This document shows, in pieces, positions 8,983-18,055 of a stretch of 64,000 nt of DNA. How positions within the stretch are numbered: the stretch's first letter is position 1; each line of letters begins with the position of its first letter. Made by a program: the position numbers and the translations under genes. Below the pieces are notes generated by a model. That model saw only the letters and a list, made by a program, of their open reading frames with translations, was not told the DNA's origin and made no database searches. The stretch comes from Enteractinococcus fodinae (GTDB lineage: Bacteria > Actinomycetota > Actinomycetes > Actinomycetales > Micrococcaceae): positions 496,001 through 560,000 of the forward strand of contig NZ_JAVDYJ010000001.1 of NCBI RefSeq assembly GCF_031458395.1, read 5' to 3'.

Positions 8983-10347
8983 ATGCCCCACGAACAACTC
9001 ACCGAAACGCTGGCCGAACTCACCGACCGACTTGGTGACAAAGTACTCGAGACCGGCCCCGAATTGGCCCGGTTGTCTCAGGATAGCTCACGGTATCAAC
9101 CATCGCATCGTCCGCTCGCCGCCGTGTTGGCAACCACCACCGATGATGTCGCCATCGCGCTGCGCTGGGCTAACACCCACCGAGTGCCGGTGTCCGTGCG
9201 CGGCGCCGGTACCGGCCTGGCCGGTGGGGCGGTAAGCTACCCCAACGGCCTGATCATTTCTCTAGAACACTGTAACCGTATCCGCGACATTGACCCGGTG
9301 AATCGACTGGCGGTGGTGGAAGCCGGCGTCATCACCGCAGACCTTGATCGCGCGGTGCGTGAGCACGGGCTGTTTTTCCCGCCAGATCCAGCCAGTGTAG
9401 AAATTTCGACGGTCGGTGGCAATATCGCCACGAATGCCGGGGGATTGCGCTGTATCGCTCACGGGGTGACTCGAGACTCGGTCGCCGCCCTCGAAGTCGT
9501 CCTGGCCGACGGCACCATCATCAACACCGGCACCCGCACCCGAAAAAACGTCGTCGGTCTCGACCTCACGAGTCTCTTCGTCGGTTCCGAAGGCACCCTG
9601 GGCATCATCACCGCGGCCACGGTGCGACTCAAACCGATTCCGCCGGGCACTCCGCATACTTTCCGAGCCAGTTTCGATTCGATCCAGGCTGCCGGGCAGG
9701 CCGTCACCGAGATCGTCAACGGTCAAGCCCAACCGGAAGTTCTTGAGCTGCTCGATGCCCATAGCGTGGAAACCATCGAGGCGTTCTCTCCCTCAGGCTT
9801 GGACGTACCCAAGGCCGCAGTCCTCATCGGCCAGACTGTCGGAGATGATGCCGCTGAAACCGCACGCGCTATCACACAGGTGTGCACCGAACACGGGGCC
9901 GTCGAGGTCGCCATCGCCGAAAACGACGCGCTGTTAGCAGCCCGCCGCCTGGCCAATCCGGCACTGAGCGCTCGTGGGTTGCGCGTCTCGTGTGATGTTG
10001 GCGTGCCGATCGGACAACTGGTCGATGTGTTCCGTGGGATCGAGGAGATCGCGACCCAGCATGGCCGGGCGGTTTCGATCGTGGCCCACGCCGGGGACGG
10101 CAACCTGCATCCTATAGTTGAAGCCGGGGACTCCCACGACGAGTATCTCGCGGCCGAGGCCGTCATCGTCGATATTTCCAAACTGGCCGTGTCACTGGGT
10201 GGCACCATCAGTGGTGAACACGGCATCGGGGCGGTCAAACACCACGAGCTGCCCATCCAACTAGAGCAGGCTGTCCTCGATACGCAGCAGGCCATCAAAC
10301 ATGCGCTGGACCCGAACAACATTCTGACCCCGGCCCGAGCCATTTAG
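8983..10347 (+). CDS. FAD-linked 2-hydroxyacid oxidase (GlcD / D-lactate dehydrogenase type)
   Basis: The 454-residue flavoprotein has an N-terminal FAD_binding_4 (PCMH) domain with VSVRGAGTGLAGGA contacting the pyrophosphate, then ISTVGGNIATNAGG, DLTSLFVGSEGTLGIIT, and a C-terminal FAD-oxidase_C domain with VAHAGDGNLHP and GGTISGEHGIG. This is the layout of glycolate oxidase GlcD and D-lactate dehydrogenases, which oxidise 2-hydroxyacids to 2-oxoacids. The substrate cannot be told from sequence; no GlcE/GlcF partners are present. AAGGA lies 5 nt before the ATG. The next gene starts 11 nt after its stop. Confidence 0.85.
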   Translation: MPHEQLTETLAELTDRLGDKVLETGPELARLSQDSSRYQPSHRPLAAVLATTTDDVAIALRWANTHRVPVSVRGAGTGLAGGAVSYPNGLIISLEHCNRIRDIDPVNRLAVVEAGVITADLDRAVREHGLFFPPDPASVEISTVGGNIATNAGGLRCIAHGVTRDSVAALEVVLADGTIINTGTRTRKNVVGLDLTSLFVGSEGTLGIITAATVRLKPIPPGTPHTFRASFDSIQAAGQAVTEIVNGQAQPEVLELLDAHSVETIEAFSPSGLDVPKAAVLIGQTVGDDAAETARAITQVCTEHGAVEVAIAENDALLAARRLANPALSARGLRVSCDVGVPIGQLVDVFRGIEEIATQHGRAVSIVAHAGDGNLHPIVEAGDSHDEYLAAEAVIVDISKLAVSLGGTISGEHGIGAVKHHELPIQLEQAVLDTQQAIKHALDPNNILTPARAI

Positions 10348-10358
10348 CGCAGCACACG

Positions 10359-11291
10359 ATGATGTATGTGCTGCTCGGTGTGCTCATCGGGGTGTTGCTG
10401 CCGAACCAGTCAGCCATCAACAACCGGCTGCGGGCCTCGGTCTCCTCCCCGTGGGTCATGTCTGCGATCTCGTTTCTGGTCGGCACCAGCTGTCTGGCGG
10501 TATTGACCTGGACGACGGTGGGGACCGTGACCTTCGACCCCCGCTTATTCGCTACCGAGCCGGTCTGGCTGTGGTCCGGTGGATTACTCGGGGTCATCGG
10601 GATGACCACCACCGTCGTGTTGCTCCCCATTATCGGCGCGCTGTACTCGACCGCTCTGAATCTCACCGCCCAGGTCGTGACCACGATGATCATCGACCAC
10701 TTCGGGTTCTTCGGCGTTGACATCTACCCGGCCAACGCCTGGCGACTGACCGGAGCAATCATAGTACTCGCCGCAGCCCTGCTGGCGGTTCGCGCCGGAC
10801 GACCCAACCCACACCTGAACCAACCCACCCCGTCACCAATCTGGTACCTCGTCGGGCTGGCGGTTGGGGTCTGCTTTGGACTCCAAGTCGTCATTAACGG
10901 TCAATTGACGGGTGTATTGGGTTCAGCCATTCATGCCGCACTGATCTCGTTTGCAGTCGGACTGCTCGTGCTGGTTCTGCTGGTAGCCGTGACACGCTCA
11001 TCCTTACGGATCCGCGTGCCAGCCGGGGAACGGAAAAACCCCTGGTGGATGTGGATCGGTGGCGCGCTGGGCGCGCTCTACGTTGCCGGCGTGGCATTTC
11101 TCGCGCCCCTTATCGGTTCTGCCCTCACCGTGGTGGTGATTCAACTGGGGTTGCTGGCCGGGTCCATGGCCGTTGACCACTTCGGACTGTTATCGGCTCC
11201 AAAGAAATCAGTCCGACCACTCCAAGTGATCGGACTGATATTCATGGGAGTGGGCGTTCTGGTGATGAACGCCCCCGAAATTTTAGCCTAG
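10359..11291 (+). CDS. DMT-superfamily transporter, duplicated DUF606/YdcZ type
   Basis: The 310-residue protein has about ten membrane helices in two repeated halves of the YdcZ/DUF606 (PF04657) type. The repeats are visible as GVLIGVLLPNQSAINNRL against GVCFGLQVVINGQLTGVL, and TMIIDHFGFFGVD against SMAVDHFGLLSAP. These are small-molecule exporters of unknown substrate. It follows the FAD oxidase by 11 nt without its own clear ribosome site, so it is probably coupled to it. Its 3' end overlaps aspA by 4 nt (convergent). Confidence 0.82.
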   Translation: MMYVLLGVLIGVLLPNQSAINNRLRASVSSPWVMSAISFLVGTSCLAVLTWTTVGTVTFDPRLFATEPVWLWSGGLLGVIGMTTTVVLLPIIGALYSTALNLTAQVVTTMIIDHFGFFGVDIYPANAWRLTGAIIVLAAALLAVRAGRPNPHLNQPTPSPIWYLVGLAVGVCFGLQVVINGQLTGVLGSAIHAALISFAVGLLVLVLLVAVTRSSLRIRVPAGERKNPWWMWIGGALGALYVAGVAFLAPLIGSALTVVVIQLGLLAGSMAVDHFGLLSAPKKSVRPLQVIGLIFMGVGVLVMNAPEILA

Positions 11292-12688
11292 AGCGCCAGC
11301 GCCTCGTTGAGCAGCTGCTCAACCTGGTCACGGCTCAACAGACCTTTTGCAACGGCCAGGTCCGTGACTTTGGCCCCGGTCTCATTGGCTTCTACCGCCA
11401 ACGCGGTCGCGGCTTTGTACCCGACGACGGGGGAGAACACGGTCGCCAAGCCAGCGGATCCTTCGACAACATCGCGCATCAATTGCGTATTGGCGGTAAT
11501 TCCGGTGATGCACTTTTCGGTAAACATCGTGGATGCGTTTGCCAACAGAGCGATCGAATCGAACAGCCCGCGAGCCATGATGGGCTCAAAGGGGTTGAGT
11601 TCCAGCTGGCCGGCTTCAACAGCCATGCTGATGGCGGCGTCGTGCCCGGCAACTTGATAGGCGACCTGGTTGACGGCTTCGGCGATCACCGGGTTGACCT
11701 TGCCCGGCATAATCGACGAGCCGGCCTGGCGTGCTGGTAAATTGACCTCACCAAATCCACCGGAAGGACCCGACGAGAGCAGCCGCAGATCGTTAGCAAT
11801 CTTGGACATGGTCAGCCCAACACGTTTGAGCGCACCGGATAGATCAGCAAAGATTTGGGTATCAGCGGTGGCCGCAATGAGATCCGGAGCAGACGAAATG
11901 CCGTTAATGCCGGTGATTTCACGCAACTGTTCAATGGCGCGCTCGCGGTATCCAACGTTTGCGTTGATGCCGGTGCCGATGGCAGTGCCGCCCAGGTTGA
12001 GTTCCAATAGATCAAAGCGCACCCGTTTCACACCGGTGGCTGCGCGTTCGATCATAGTGGCCCAGGCGCCGAATTCTTGGCCCAAGGTCATGGGCACAGC
12101 GATCTGCATTTGCGTGCGGCCCATTTTGACGGTCGAGCTGAATTCTTCGGCCTTGGCACGGAGCGCTTTCCGGAAGGTCTCGAGATTCGTCAGCAAGGTG
12201 CCGGTCATCTTATGCAGGGCAAGCTTCAGCGCAGAAGGATAAACATCATTGGTTGATTGACCCATATTGACGTGGTTCAACGGGTGCAACACGTCGTAGT
12301 CGCCCTTGGCATAGCCCAGGTGCTCCAGTGCGCGGTTGGCAATAACCTCATTGGCGTTCATATTGGTAGAGGTGCCAGCGCCGCCTTGGATCATGTCCAA
12401 AATAAACTGATCGTGCAGTTGGCCAGCAGTAATATCCTGAGCTGCTGCAATGATTGCATTGGCAATGGTTGCATCCAGTGCGCCGACATCGCGGTTCGCG
12501 GCGGCTGCAGCCTGCTTGATGATTGCCAGGGCTTCGATGAGCTCCGGGAACTGTTCGATGCGACTGGACGACAGTTGGAAGTTTTCTGCGGCACGAACAG
12601 TGTTGACACCGTAATACACATCGGTAGGCAATTCGACCGTGCCGATGAGATCAGATTCGGTGCGAAGTGGGGTTTGAACTTCAGTCAT
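11288..12688 (-). CDS. aspA: Aspartate ammonia-lyase
   Basis: The 466-residue protein is a full-length member of the fumarase/aspartase superfamily. It has the signature GSSIMPGKVNP (flexible SS loop with catalytic Ser, about residue 320), GGAGTSTNMNANEVIANRA near residue 100, HVNMGQSTNDVYPSA and MGRTQMQIAVP. It interconverts L-aspartate with fumarate and ammonium in the cytosol. NMNANEV and the close match to AspA at the substrate loops favour aspartase over fumarase. It is monocistronic. A GC-rich inverted repeat lies about 75 nt upstream of the ATG. Confidence 0.93.
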   Translation of the reverse strand: MTEVQTPLRTESDLIGTVELPTDVYYGVNTVRAAENFQLSSSRIEQFPELIEALAIIKQAAAAANRDVGALDATIANAIIAAAQDITAGQLHDQFILDMIQGGAGTSTNMNANEVIANRALEHLGYAKGDYDVLHPLNHVNMGQSTNDVYPSALKLALHKMTGTLLTNLETFRKALRAKAEEFSSTVKMGRTQMQIAVPMTLGQEFGAWATMIERAATGVKRVRFDLLELNLGGTAIGTGINANVGYRERAIEQLREITGINGISSAPDLIAATADTQIFADLSGALKRVGLTMSKIANDLRLLSSGPSGGFGEVNLPARQAGSSIMPGKVNPVIAEAVNQVAYQVAGHDAAISMAVEAGQLELNPFEPIMARGLFDSIALLANASTMFTEKCITGITANTQLMRDVVEGSAGLATVFSPVVGYKAATALAVEANETGAKVTDLAVAKGLLSRDQVEQLLNEALAL

Positions 12689-12762
12689 GACTCTCTTATC
12701 CCATGCCCGCTGCCGATGCGTGCTGCCGTAGGACGCTATCGTAGGCGGTTTATATACGAAGA

Positions 12763-12783
12763 CCCGGGCACAGGATGCCCGGG
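12763..12783. repeat. GC-rich inverted repeat upstream of aspA
   Basis: A perfect 8-bp inverted repeat (CCCGGGCA / TGCCCGGG) with a 5-nt spacer lies 75 nt before the aspA ATG. It may be an operator or a hairpin in the aspA leader. It is followed on the plus strand by GCGAAAAT, not a T-run, so it is a poor terminator. Confidence 0.4.
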
Positions 12784-12871
12784 CGAAAATGCATAGTCGC
12801 TCCGTGATGGGGAGCAGTGGTAGCGGATCGTTTCCGTTTCAGAGTCGTTACGCACGCCGTTGTGGGCAACG

Positions 12872-12902
12872 CCAGTATGCGAGTTGGTAACAGGCATACT
12901 GG
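12872..12902. repeat. 8-bp inverted repeat, possible operator
   Basis: CCAGTATG at 12872-12879 is repeated in inverse as CATACTGG at 12895-12902, with a 15-nt spacer. The distance between arm centres (about two helical turns) suits a dimeric regulator. It lies between the divergent aspA and M23 genes; the regulator is unknown. Confidence 0.35.
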
Positions 12903-13009
12903 CCTCATCATACAACCCCAAAGTCGTTTCAGCCGCATTGAGGTCACAATCAGCGAAGTTATCCACAGTTCGTGCTCACCTCGGGACCTCGCAAACCCAT
13001 AAACGGTAC

Positions 13010-13235
13010 CTTAGACCGCATCGCGACGGCCACTGAGGGCACCCCAGCTTGAGTTTCGCTGCTGGGCGAACCCTCGATGACGGGGTCGTGGTGATCGATC
13101 GAGACCAGCTGAATCGTCTGGTCACAGGCCTCTGCTCGTTGGGGCGTGCGACCCGCTTGAGACGCAAGTCACGACCGAGGTGGCAGCTAACGATTCAATA
13201 TACCTGCGACGATACTTGAGGATTGGATATAACGA
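13010..13235 (+). promoter_or_regulatory. Candidate structured leader (ydaO/c-di-AMP-like) before M23 peptidase
   Basis: Three elements occur in the order of the ydaO (c-di-AMP) riboswitch: GGGCGAACC (near 13063), a hairpin closed by CTCGAT/ATCGAG, then CAGCTGAATC (near 13108), and at the 3' end CCGAGGTGGCAGCTAACG (near 13176). The consensus counterparts are GGGGAACC, GGGGTGAATC and CCGA...CAGCTAACC. In actinobacteria this class often precedes secreted cell-wall hydrolases, which fits the next gene. The matches are imperfect and I could not verify the outer stem, so this remains a weak call. Confidence 0.25.
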
Positions 13236-13298
13236 AATGATAACGCTACGATATAACAAGCTATTCAGACTTCCTCTTTTTTGGTGAGTACTACACTT

Positions 13299-14150
13299 AT
13301 GCCATCTTCCGAATTTCCCTCTCGCCGCGCGCTGCGTGCAGCAGCAATCAAGAAAAAGCGCGGACGCAACGCTTCCGTCCTTACTGCAGGTGTCGCCGTG
13401 GCCGTCTCCTCGGCCGCTGTGACCTTCGGCGGTAATGCCGGTGACGGTAACCCGCTAGCTTTCGGGCAGACCGCAGAAGCAAATGCCGTTGAGCTCGACG
13501 CGACACCGCGTGAAACCTCGGTCATCCCAGCAGCTATTACCGGTGGCGATGAACGAGTCGTAGCCAAAATGACCAACGAAATGGCCGCCTCGCAGGTTGG
13601 CCTAGGCCGGTTGTACCAAGAAGGTGAAGGCGACGTTGCCGCCGGGCAGCTTGCAGTTGCTGAAGCACAAAACCCCCACAACGGATCGTTGAAATCCCTG
13701 CCAGGAAATCTGCAAATGATCTTCCCTGCTGACTCGACGCGGACGTCTTCGACCTTCGGGAGCCGAAGCAACCCCACCGGTGCCGGAACCCAGTTCCACG
13801 TAGGCACTGATTTCCCGGTACCAACCGGAACCCCAGTGAAGGCTACTGAAGCAGGCACCGTGGTGTTTGCGGGCGTGCACAGCACCGGCGGTCACCGCGT
13901 AGAAGTCGACCATGGTCACGGTGTTGTGACAGCGTACAGCCACAACTCGCAACTACGCGTCAACGTTGGTGACACCGTGGAACAAGGCCAGACTATCGCG
14001 CTGGCAGGCTCAACCGGCAACTCGACCGGGCCTCATATTCACTACGAAATCAAGGTCAACGATAAGTGGGTTGACCCAGAATACTACCTGCCTTCCCAGT
14101 CCACTGGGGGTGGCGCCAAGCAGCTCTATACCGTTTCCAGCGCCGACTAA
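13299..14150 (+). CDS. Secreted M23-family (LytM) peptidase
   Basis: The protein (283 residues from the ATG at 13299) has a Lys/Arg-rich start and a hydrophobic segment (VLTAGVAVAVSSAAVTFGG) acting as signal or anchor. A spacer of about 100 residues follows, then a C-terminal peptidase domain. Zinc ligands are visible: H.GTD (GTQFHVGTDFPVP) and HIHYE after STGNSTGP, plus the VDHGHGVVTAYSH strand. Such enzymes cut peptide cross-links in peptidoglycan. TTG 13281 and GTG 13284 are alternative starts; none has a strong ribosome site. Convergent with the MarR gene. Confidence 0.87.
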   Translation: MPSSEFPSRRALRAAAIKKKRGRNASVLTAGVAVAVSSAAVTFGGNAGDGNPLAFGQTAEANAVELDATPRETSVIPAAITGGDERVVAKMTNEMAASQVGLGRLYQEGEGDVAAGQLAVAEAQNPHNGSLKSLPGNLQMIFPADSTRTSSTFGSRSNPTGAGTQFHVGTDFPVPTGTPVKATEAGTVVFAGVHSTGGHRVEVDHGHGVVTAYSHNSQLRVNVGDTVEQGQTIALAGSTGNSTGPHIHYEIKVNDKWVDPEYYLPSQSTGGGAKQLYTVSSAD

Positions 14151-14166
14151 GAACAGTCCGGTCCCA

Positions 14167-14646
14167 TTACGGCAGCGGCAAGATTCGGCCAAGAAGCGCC
14201 CTGAGCGCGATATGATCGCGGCGTGACAAGGACGCTGTGAGATGTTCTTCCACCCGTCGGACCTCGAGCGCGGCTTGGGCATAGAGACGCCTGCCCGCTG
14301 CGGTGATTGCTAGGGTCTTCGCGCGTCGGTCGTGCGCCGCGGTCTGTCGGACCAGTAAGCCGCGTGCTTCCAACCCCTTTGTTAGGGAAACGACCTGGGA
14401 AAGATCCAGCCGCAAGAGTTGCGATAGCTCCTGCTGGGTCGGGGCGTGCCCATCGACGATAAACGCCAGCGTAGAGTACTGCCGCAGATCTAAGTCGAAC
14501 TCTTGAATGCTGTTTTCGGTAGCGGACCGAAAGGTGTGCTCCAGCTGCGTGAGATAGAACAAAGCGTGGTCGCCCAACGGCGACTCTAACGCGGCGGCAA
14601 CCGGCGCAAGCGGATGTCGTGGTCGCGGATTCGACTCTTGGCTCAT
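14167..14646 (-). CDS. MarR-family transcriptional regulator
   Basis: The 159-residue protein is a winged-helix regulator: QYSTLAFIVDGHAPTQQELSQLLRLDLSQVVSLTKGLEARGLLVRQ holds the helix-turn-helix, and the wing follows with AHDRRAKTLAITAAGRRL. The start at 14646 has AGAGGG about 4 nt upstream. It is divergent from an MFS transporter with 144 bp between the starts, the usual arrangement for a MarR protein controlling an adjacent efflux pump. The effector is unknown. Confidence 0.85.
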   Translation of the reverse strand: MSQESNPRPRHPLAPVAAALESPLGDHALFYLTQLEHTFRSATENSIQEFDLDLRQYSTLAFIVDGHAPTQQELSQLLRLDLSQVVSLTKGLEARGLLVRQTAAHDRRAKTLAITAAGRRLYAQAALEVRRVEEHLTASLSRRDHIALRALLGRILPLP

Positions 14647-14790
14647 CGTCCCTCTTGAAACCGTACGGATAGGTCTAGTTGATGAGTGTACTGACTGTGC
14701 AAGCTTCGAGGCGTTGTCCCGTCCGGTAAGCTGAGTCGAGATCGACGAGCCGTCCCCACGTCGAATGCTGAAGGATCTCGCGCCCACGTT

Positions 14791-16068
14791 ATGTCTAGAA
14801 CGTCTCACAACGCCTTGCCAGGCTGGCTATGGCTGATGCTAATCGCTGGTATCTTGACGCAGACGACAGCGAATCTCGTTCGACCGGTCACCAGTTATAA
14901 ACTGATCCTACTGGGCTGGGGCGAAACGGAAATTGGGATCGCCACCGCCGCGTATGCCCTCCTACCACTGTTTCTCGCGCTGCCCTTTGGACGGTTGCAA
15001 TCACGGCTCAAATCCCCACGAAACTTCGTAGCCCTAGGCATCCTCATTCTGACCCTCGGAGCCGCGTATCTTGCGTTGACGGGCAACGTCGTGCATTTGA
15101 TGCTTGCTTCGGCCGTGTTGGGGATCGGCCATTTGATGTTTACCATCGGCGGGCAAAGCATGGTGGCACGTCGGTCGCGGGCCCCAGACATGGATGCTAA
15201 TTTCGGGTGGTTTACCGCGTCATTTTCCGTCGGCCAGATGCTTGGTCCCTTGCTGTCCGGTGTCCTGCTGGGAAATACTTCGTTGACCGAGGCGCAGGCC
15301 GGAGGCGACGATCTCACCCACAGTATTAATCTAGCCCTGTGGATTGGTGCGATCACTTCGATAGTGGCGGTCCCGATCTTGTATACGCTGCGTGCTACCC
15401 ACCCACCGGCACCGACCACGCAGACCCAAGACCTTGTCGTTGTCGAGGCCGGCGCGAAACCCTCGGTGCGTAACATCTTGAAACTGCCGGGGATAACGTC
15501 CCACATGTTTGCAGCGCTCGCGTTACTCGCGATTCTTGATATCTTGGTGGCGTTTATGCCGCTGGTCGGGGAGGCCTATGGTGTCTCTCCGATGGTCATC
15601 GGGGCGCTGTTGGCTATCCGAGGTGCCACATCGGTACTCTCGCGGATCTTTATTCGGCCGTTGTCCGCCAGGTACGCGCGCAATAATCTGCTTTTGGTAG
15701 CACTGTTGGTGTCGGCTGCCGCCATTGCTGTTGTGCCCGGGGTCGTGGGGTGGGGCGTTCCGGGCATGGTTGCGGCTTTTATTTTTATGGCCGTGGGCGG
15801 TTTCACGTTGGGTGTTGGACAGCCGATTACGATGACCCTGATATCGCAGGGTGTGCCGCGATCGTGGCGCAGTCCAGCGTTAGCCCTGCGATTGGTGGGT
15901 AACAGGGTGGGACAAGTAGTGTTGCCGCTGGCCGCGAGCCTGGTTGCGGGACCGGTGGGTCCTGCCGGTGGGATATGGTTTGCCTGCGCGATTCTTGGAA
16001 TCTCTGGGGCAGAACGACTGTTGAATAAGCGCACCGGACCGGAACCCAATGCTGCCCAGGAGAACTGA
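14791..16068 (+). CDS. MFS transporter (12-helix)
   Basis: The 425-residue protein has 12 predicted helices. TSYKLILLGWGETEIGIATAAYALLPLFLALPFGRL covers helices 1-2, and a shortened motif A (FGRLQSRLKS) follows helix 2. The central loop contains TQTQDLVVVEAGAKPSVRN. It is a secondary transporter of unknown substrate, probably an exporter given its divergent pairing with the MarR gene. There is no strong ribosome site before the ATG. Confidence 0.78.
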   Translation: MSRTSHNALPGWLWLMLIAGILTQTTANLVRPVTSYKLILLGWGETEIGIATAAYALLPLFLALPFGRLQSRLKSPRNFVALGILILTLGAAYLALTGNVVHLMLASAVLGIGHLMFTIGGQSMVARRSRAPDMDANFGWFTASFSVGQMLGPLLSGVLLGNTSLTEAQAGGDDLTHSINLALWIGAITSIVAVPILYTLRATHPPAPTTQTQDLVVVEAGAKPSVRNILKLPGITSHMFAALALLAILDILVAFMPLVGEAYGVSPMVIGALLAIRGATSVLSRIFIRPLSARYARNNLLLVALLVSAAAIAVVPGVVGWGVPGMVAAFIFMAVGGFTLGVGQPITMTLISQGVPRSWRSPALALRLVGNRVGQVVLPLAASLVAGPVGPAGGIWFACAILGISGAERLLNKRTGPEPNAAQEN

Positions 16069-17178
16069 CTAGTGGTTGCGTCTATAGCGATTCAAGGCCC
16101 ACCAGAGCACAGCTCCGATGCCGACGGCGCTTGTCAGTCCACCCAGTAGCCACCAGGAACGCTGACCTGAGTCGCGTTCTTGTGGCGCAGCACTTTCAAC
16201 CTGGCTCCCGGTTGGTGTTCGGTCGGCATGGCCGGGGGACGACAATTGGGCTTTGATCGCATCGAGTTCGTCCTCAGAAATAGGCGGGAGCGTCTCAAGT
16301 TCGGAAGCTTGTTCATCTGCATCGCGGGGACCGGGCATGACCAGCGGTGAACCCCGATGCGATTGCATACCGAATATCTCGGGCAGTAAGTACCGCGGGC
16401 TTTCGGCGAGCGGGCGAATTTCACGAGGGCCCCGCCGTTCGGTGTCAGCGGCACTGAGGTCTTCTGACGGTGTCGTTGTGGCCGTTGGTGATGGGGACGG
16501 TGTCGATGCTGGTGGTGGAGCATAGGGCGTGGGCGGTGCGCTCGCGATCGGCGGTTGCGGGGTGGTGGGGGTGCTCGGCGTCATCGCCGGTGCACTGGGC
16601 GGTGTCGGAGAGGCCATATTGGGTGAAGGTGACCGTGACGGCGTCGGTTGCGGCGTGGTAGAAGGCGGCTCCGGTGGGACAGTTGGTGACGGAGAAGCTG
16701 TTTCATCGGGGGACTCTTCATCGGAGGACTCCGGAGAAGCTCCGTCGTTAGTCGGCTGTTCAGTGGTCTCCGATTCAGGCTCCTCCGGGATACCCGGAAT
16801 AGCTACCTCGCAATATGTCCTTTGTCTGTTTTGTTCATCCCAGCCTTCGACGAGGACGAGAAGGTCCGTCTCGGAGCGAGGCACCACAATCGAGGTCTGG
16901 TCTATCCTGTCGAAATCCACGTGCTCATCGTCATCCTCGATGACTGCAAGATCTTCCAGTGTCTCCAGGTGTTCAGATTCGATCGTGACGGCGTCATCGG
17001 TTGTGTCGATGATATCGCAAGACATCTGGCCGCCCGGAGTCTCTTCTGCAGAAGGCTCCTCGGTCACCACGGATGAAGATGGGTCAGGAGACTCCGCCGT
17101 CGCGTACGCTGCACTGGCGGGCCCGAAGGCAAACAGGCCGATGGCCGCTAAGAAGCCCGCTCCAATGGCGAGCCTCAT
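16069..17178 (-). CDS. Secreted, Pro/Ser/Thr-rich membrane-anchored protein
   Basis: The 369-residue protein has a signal peptide (ending near AYATA, residue 28), a short acidic N-terminal domain with two Cys (CDIIDTTDD and TYCEVAIPG), and a long Pro/Ser/Thr linker (about residues 145-235) suited to spanning the cell wall. A charged region and one C-terminal helix ([21 protein letters not shown]) ending in RYRRNH follow. There is no LPXTG or LAXTG motif, so it stays in the membrane. Its ATG overlaps the stop of the cold-shock gene by 4 nt, so the two are co-translated. No family recognised. Confidence 0.72.
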   Translation of the reverse strand: MRLAIGAGFLAAIGLFAFGPASAAYATAESPDPSSSVVTEEPSAEETPGGQMSCDIIDTTDDAVTIESEHLETLEDLAVIEDDDEHVDFDRIDQTSIVVPRSETDLLVLVEGWDEQNRQRTYCEVAIPGIPEEPESETTEQPTNDGASPESSDEESPDETASPSPTVPPEPPSTTPQPTPSRSPSPNMASPTPPSAPAMTPSTPTTPQPPIASAPPTPYAPPPASTPSPSPTATTTPSEDLSAADTERRGPREIRPLAESPRYLLPEIFGMQSHRGSPLVMPGPRDADEQASELETLPPISEDELDAIKAQLSSPGHADRTPTGSQVESAAPQERDSGQRSWWLLGGLTSAVGIGAVLWWALNRYRRNH

Positions 17179-17390
17179 GACGCCGTAGAAACTTTCTGGG
17201 CGATCGGTCCGCGGTCGCTTGCGGCGATGACGTAGTGCACCTGCTGGCCTTCTTCAAGTCGACGGAAGCCGGTTTGGTCAATGCCGGTGTGGTGGACGAA
17301 AACATCCCCCGATGCGTCATCGGGGGTAATGAAGCCGTATCCTTTTTCGATATTGAACCATTTAACGGTGCCGGTCTGCCGATCAGACAT
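17175..17390 (-). CDS. Cold-shock domain protein (CspA family)
   Basis: The 71-residue protein is a single OB-fold cold-shock domain. It has RNP1-like KGYGFITP and RNP2-like VFVHHTGI, and the usual GTVKWFN start. It binds single-stranded RNA or DNA and acts as an RNA chaperone. The family norm is 65-70 residues, so it is full length. Unusually it is followed, with a 4-nt overlap, by a secreted membrane-anchored protein. The roughly 150-nt region upstream, after a strong terminator, must contain its promoter and leader. Confidence 0.93.
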   Translation of the reverse strand: MSDRQTGTVKWFNIEKGYGFITPDDASGDVFVHHTGIDQTGFRRLEEGQQVHYVIAASDRGPIAQKVSTAS

Positions 17391-17545
17391 GGATAAATTC
17401 TCATTTCTGGTAATCAGGTATCAACACGGGCCGACGTGCATTTTCTACCAGACCACAGGCTAGTGGATCACGGGCTTATTGGGAAACTCATTGGGCATAC
17501 TTATAGATCAACGCAAGATTCACAACGTGAGATTTCGTCATGAAA

Positions 17546-17587
17546 AATCCCGCCGCCTGATGAAAGGGGTTCATCTGGCGGCGGGAT
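17546..17587 (-). terminator. Rho-independent terminator of the flavin reductase / S4 operon
   Basis: An 18-bp stem with one T-T mismatch (AATCCCGCCGCC and GATGAA paired with TTCATC and GGCGGCGGGATT) has a 5-nt loop at 17565-17569. On the minus strand it runs into TTTTTCA, giving a U-tract. It lies about 95 nt past the stop of the S4 gene and isolates that operon from the cold-shock gene. Confidence 0.88.
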
Positions 17588-17680
17588 TACAACATCACTC
17601 GCACCTTGAAGAGGTACCTCTAGTGTAATAAAGGTTATTTTAAACTATCCGAACGCCAGCTGTGAACTTCCTGGATGCTT

Positions 17681-18049
17681 TTATTGACTGTTGTATCCGC
17701 GCAACCGGTCGAGCTGTCGGCGTTCCTTCTTCGTCGGTCGACCCGTCCCGCGTTCACGCTTGGGGACGGCGACCAGGTGCCGTGGGATCGGTGCGGGGGA
17801 GTGGTCGATGTAGTGCTTGATGGCCACCGGGTATCCCACGCGTTTCTCCAACAGGCCGGTGACTTCGATGATCCGTTCGCGGCCGGGCTGGCGGAAGGTG
17901 ATCGTCTGGCCAACCCGGAGTTTATGGGATGGTTTGACGGGTTCCCCGTCGACTTTGATTTTGCCGCCTTTGACCGCAGTACTCGCCGCTGAGCGGGTTT
18001 TGAACAGCCGCACAGCGTGGAGCCAGATATCGACGCGAACTGCATCCAT
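17681..18049 (-). CDS. S4-domain RNA-binding protein (Hsp15-like)
   Basis: The 122-residue protein starts with an S4 domain: VRVDIWLHAVRLFKTRSAASTAVKGGKIKVDGEPVKPSHKLRVGQTI, closely matching Hsp15 (HslR). A basic C-terminal extension (PKRERGTGRPTKKERRQLDRLRG) follows. Hsp15 proteins bind stalled 50S subunits that carry nascent chains; the same role is plausible but unproven here. It lies 6 nt downstream of the flavin reductase in the same operon, behind the SAM-IV riboswitch. Confidence 0.85.
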   Translation of the reverse strand: MDAVRVDIWLHAVRLFKTRSAASTAVKGGKIKVDGEPVKPSHKLRVGQTITFRQPGRERIIEVTGLLEKRVGYPVAIKHYIDHSPAPIPRHLVAVPKRERGTGRPTKKERRQLDRLRGYNSQ

Positions 18050-18055
18050 GGCAGG

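Larger units (their letters stand above)
12689..13298. other. Long non-coding region between aspA and the M23 peptidase
   Basis: No convincing gene is seen. It holds two inverted repeats (12763-12783 and 12872-12902), a perfect DnaA box TTATCCACA at 12959-12967, and a roughly 225-nt stretch before the M23 gene with riboswitch-like motifs. A short TTG-initiated reading frame (13049-13219) has no ribosome site and no recognisable product. Both flanking genes are transcribed outward, so both promoters must lie here. Confidence 0.5.

Noticed and set aside
12763-12783. GC-rich hairpin as a terminator
   Set aside because: It lies upstream of aspA, not after any gene, and has no T-run on either strand; kept as an inverted repeat only.
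13049-13219. TTG-initiated 56-codon frame before the M23 gene
   Set aside because: No ribosome site, no recognisable product, and the region looks more like a structured leader.
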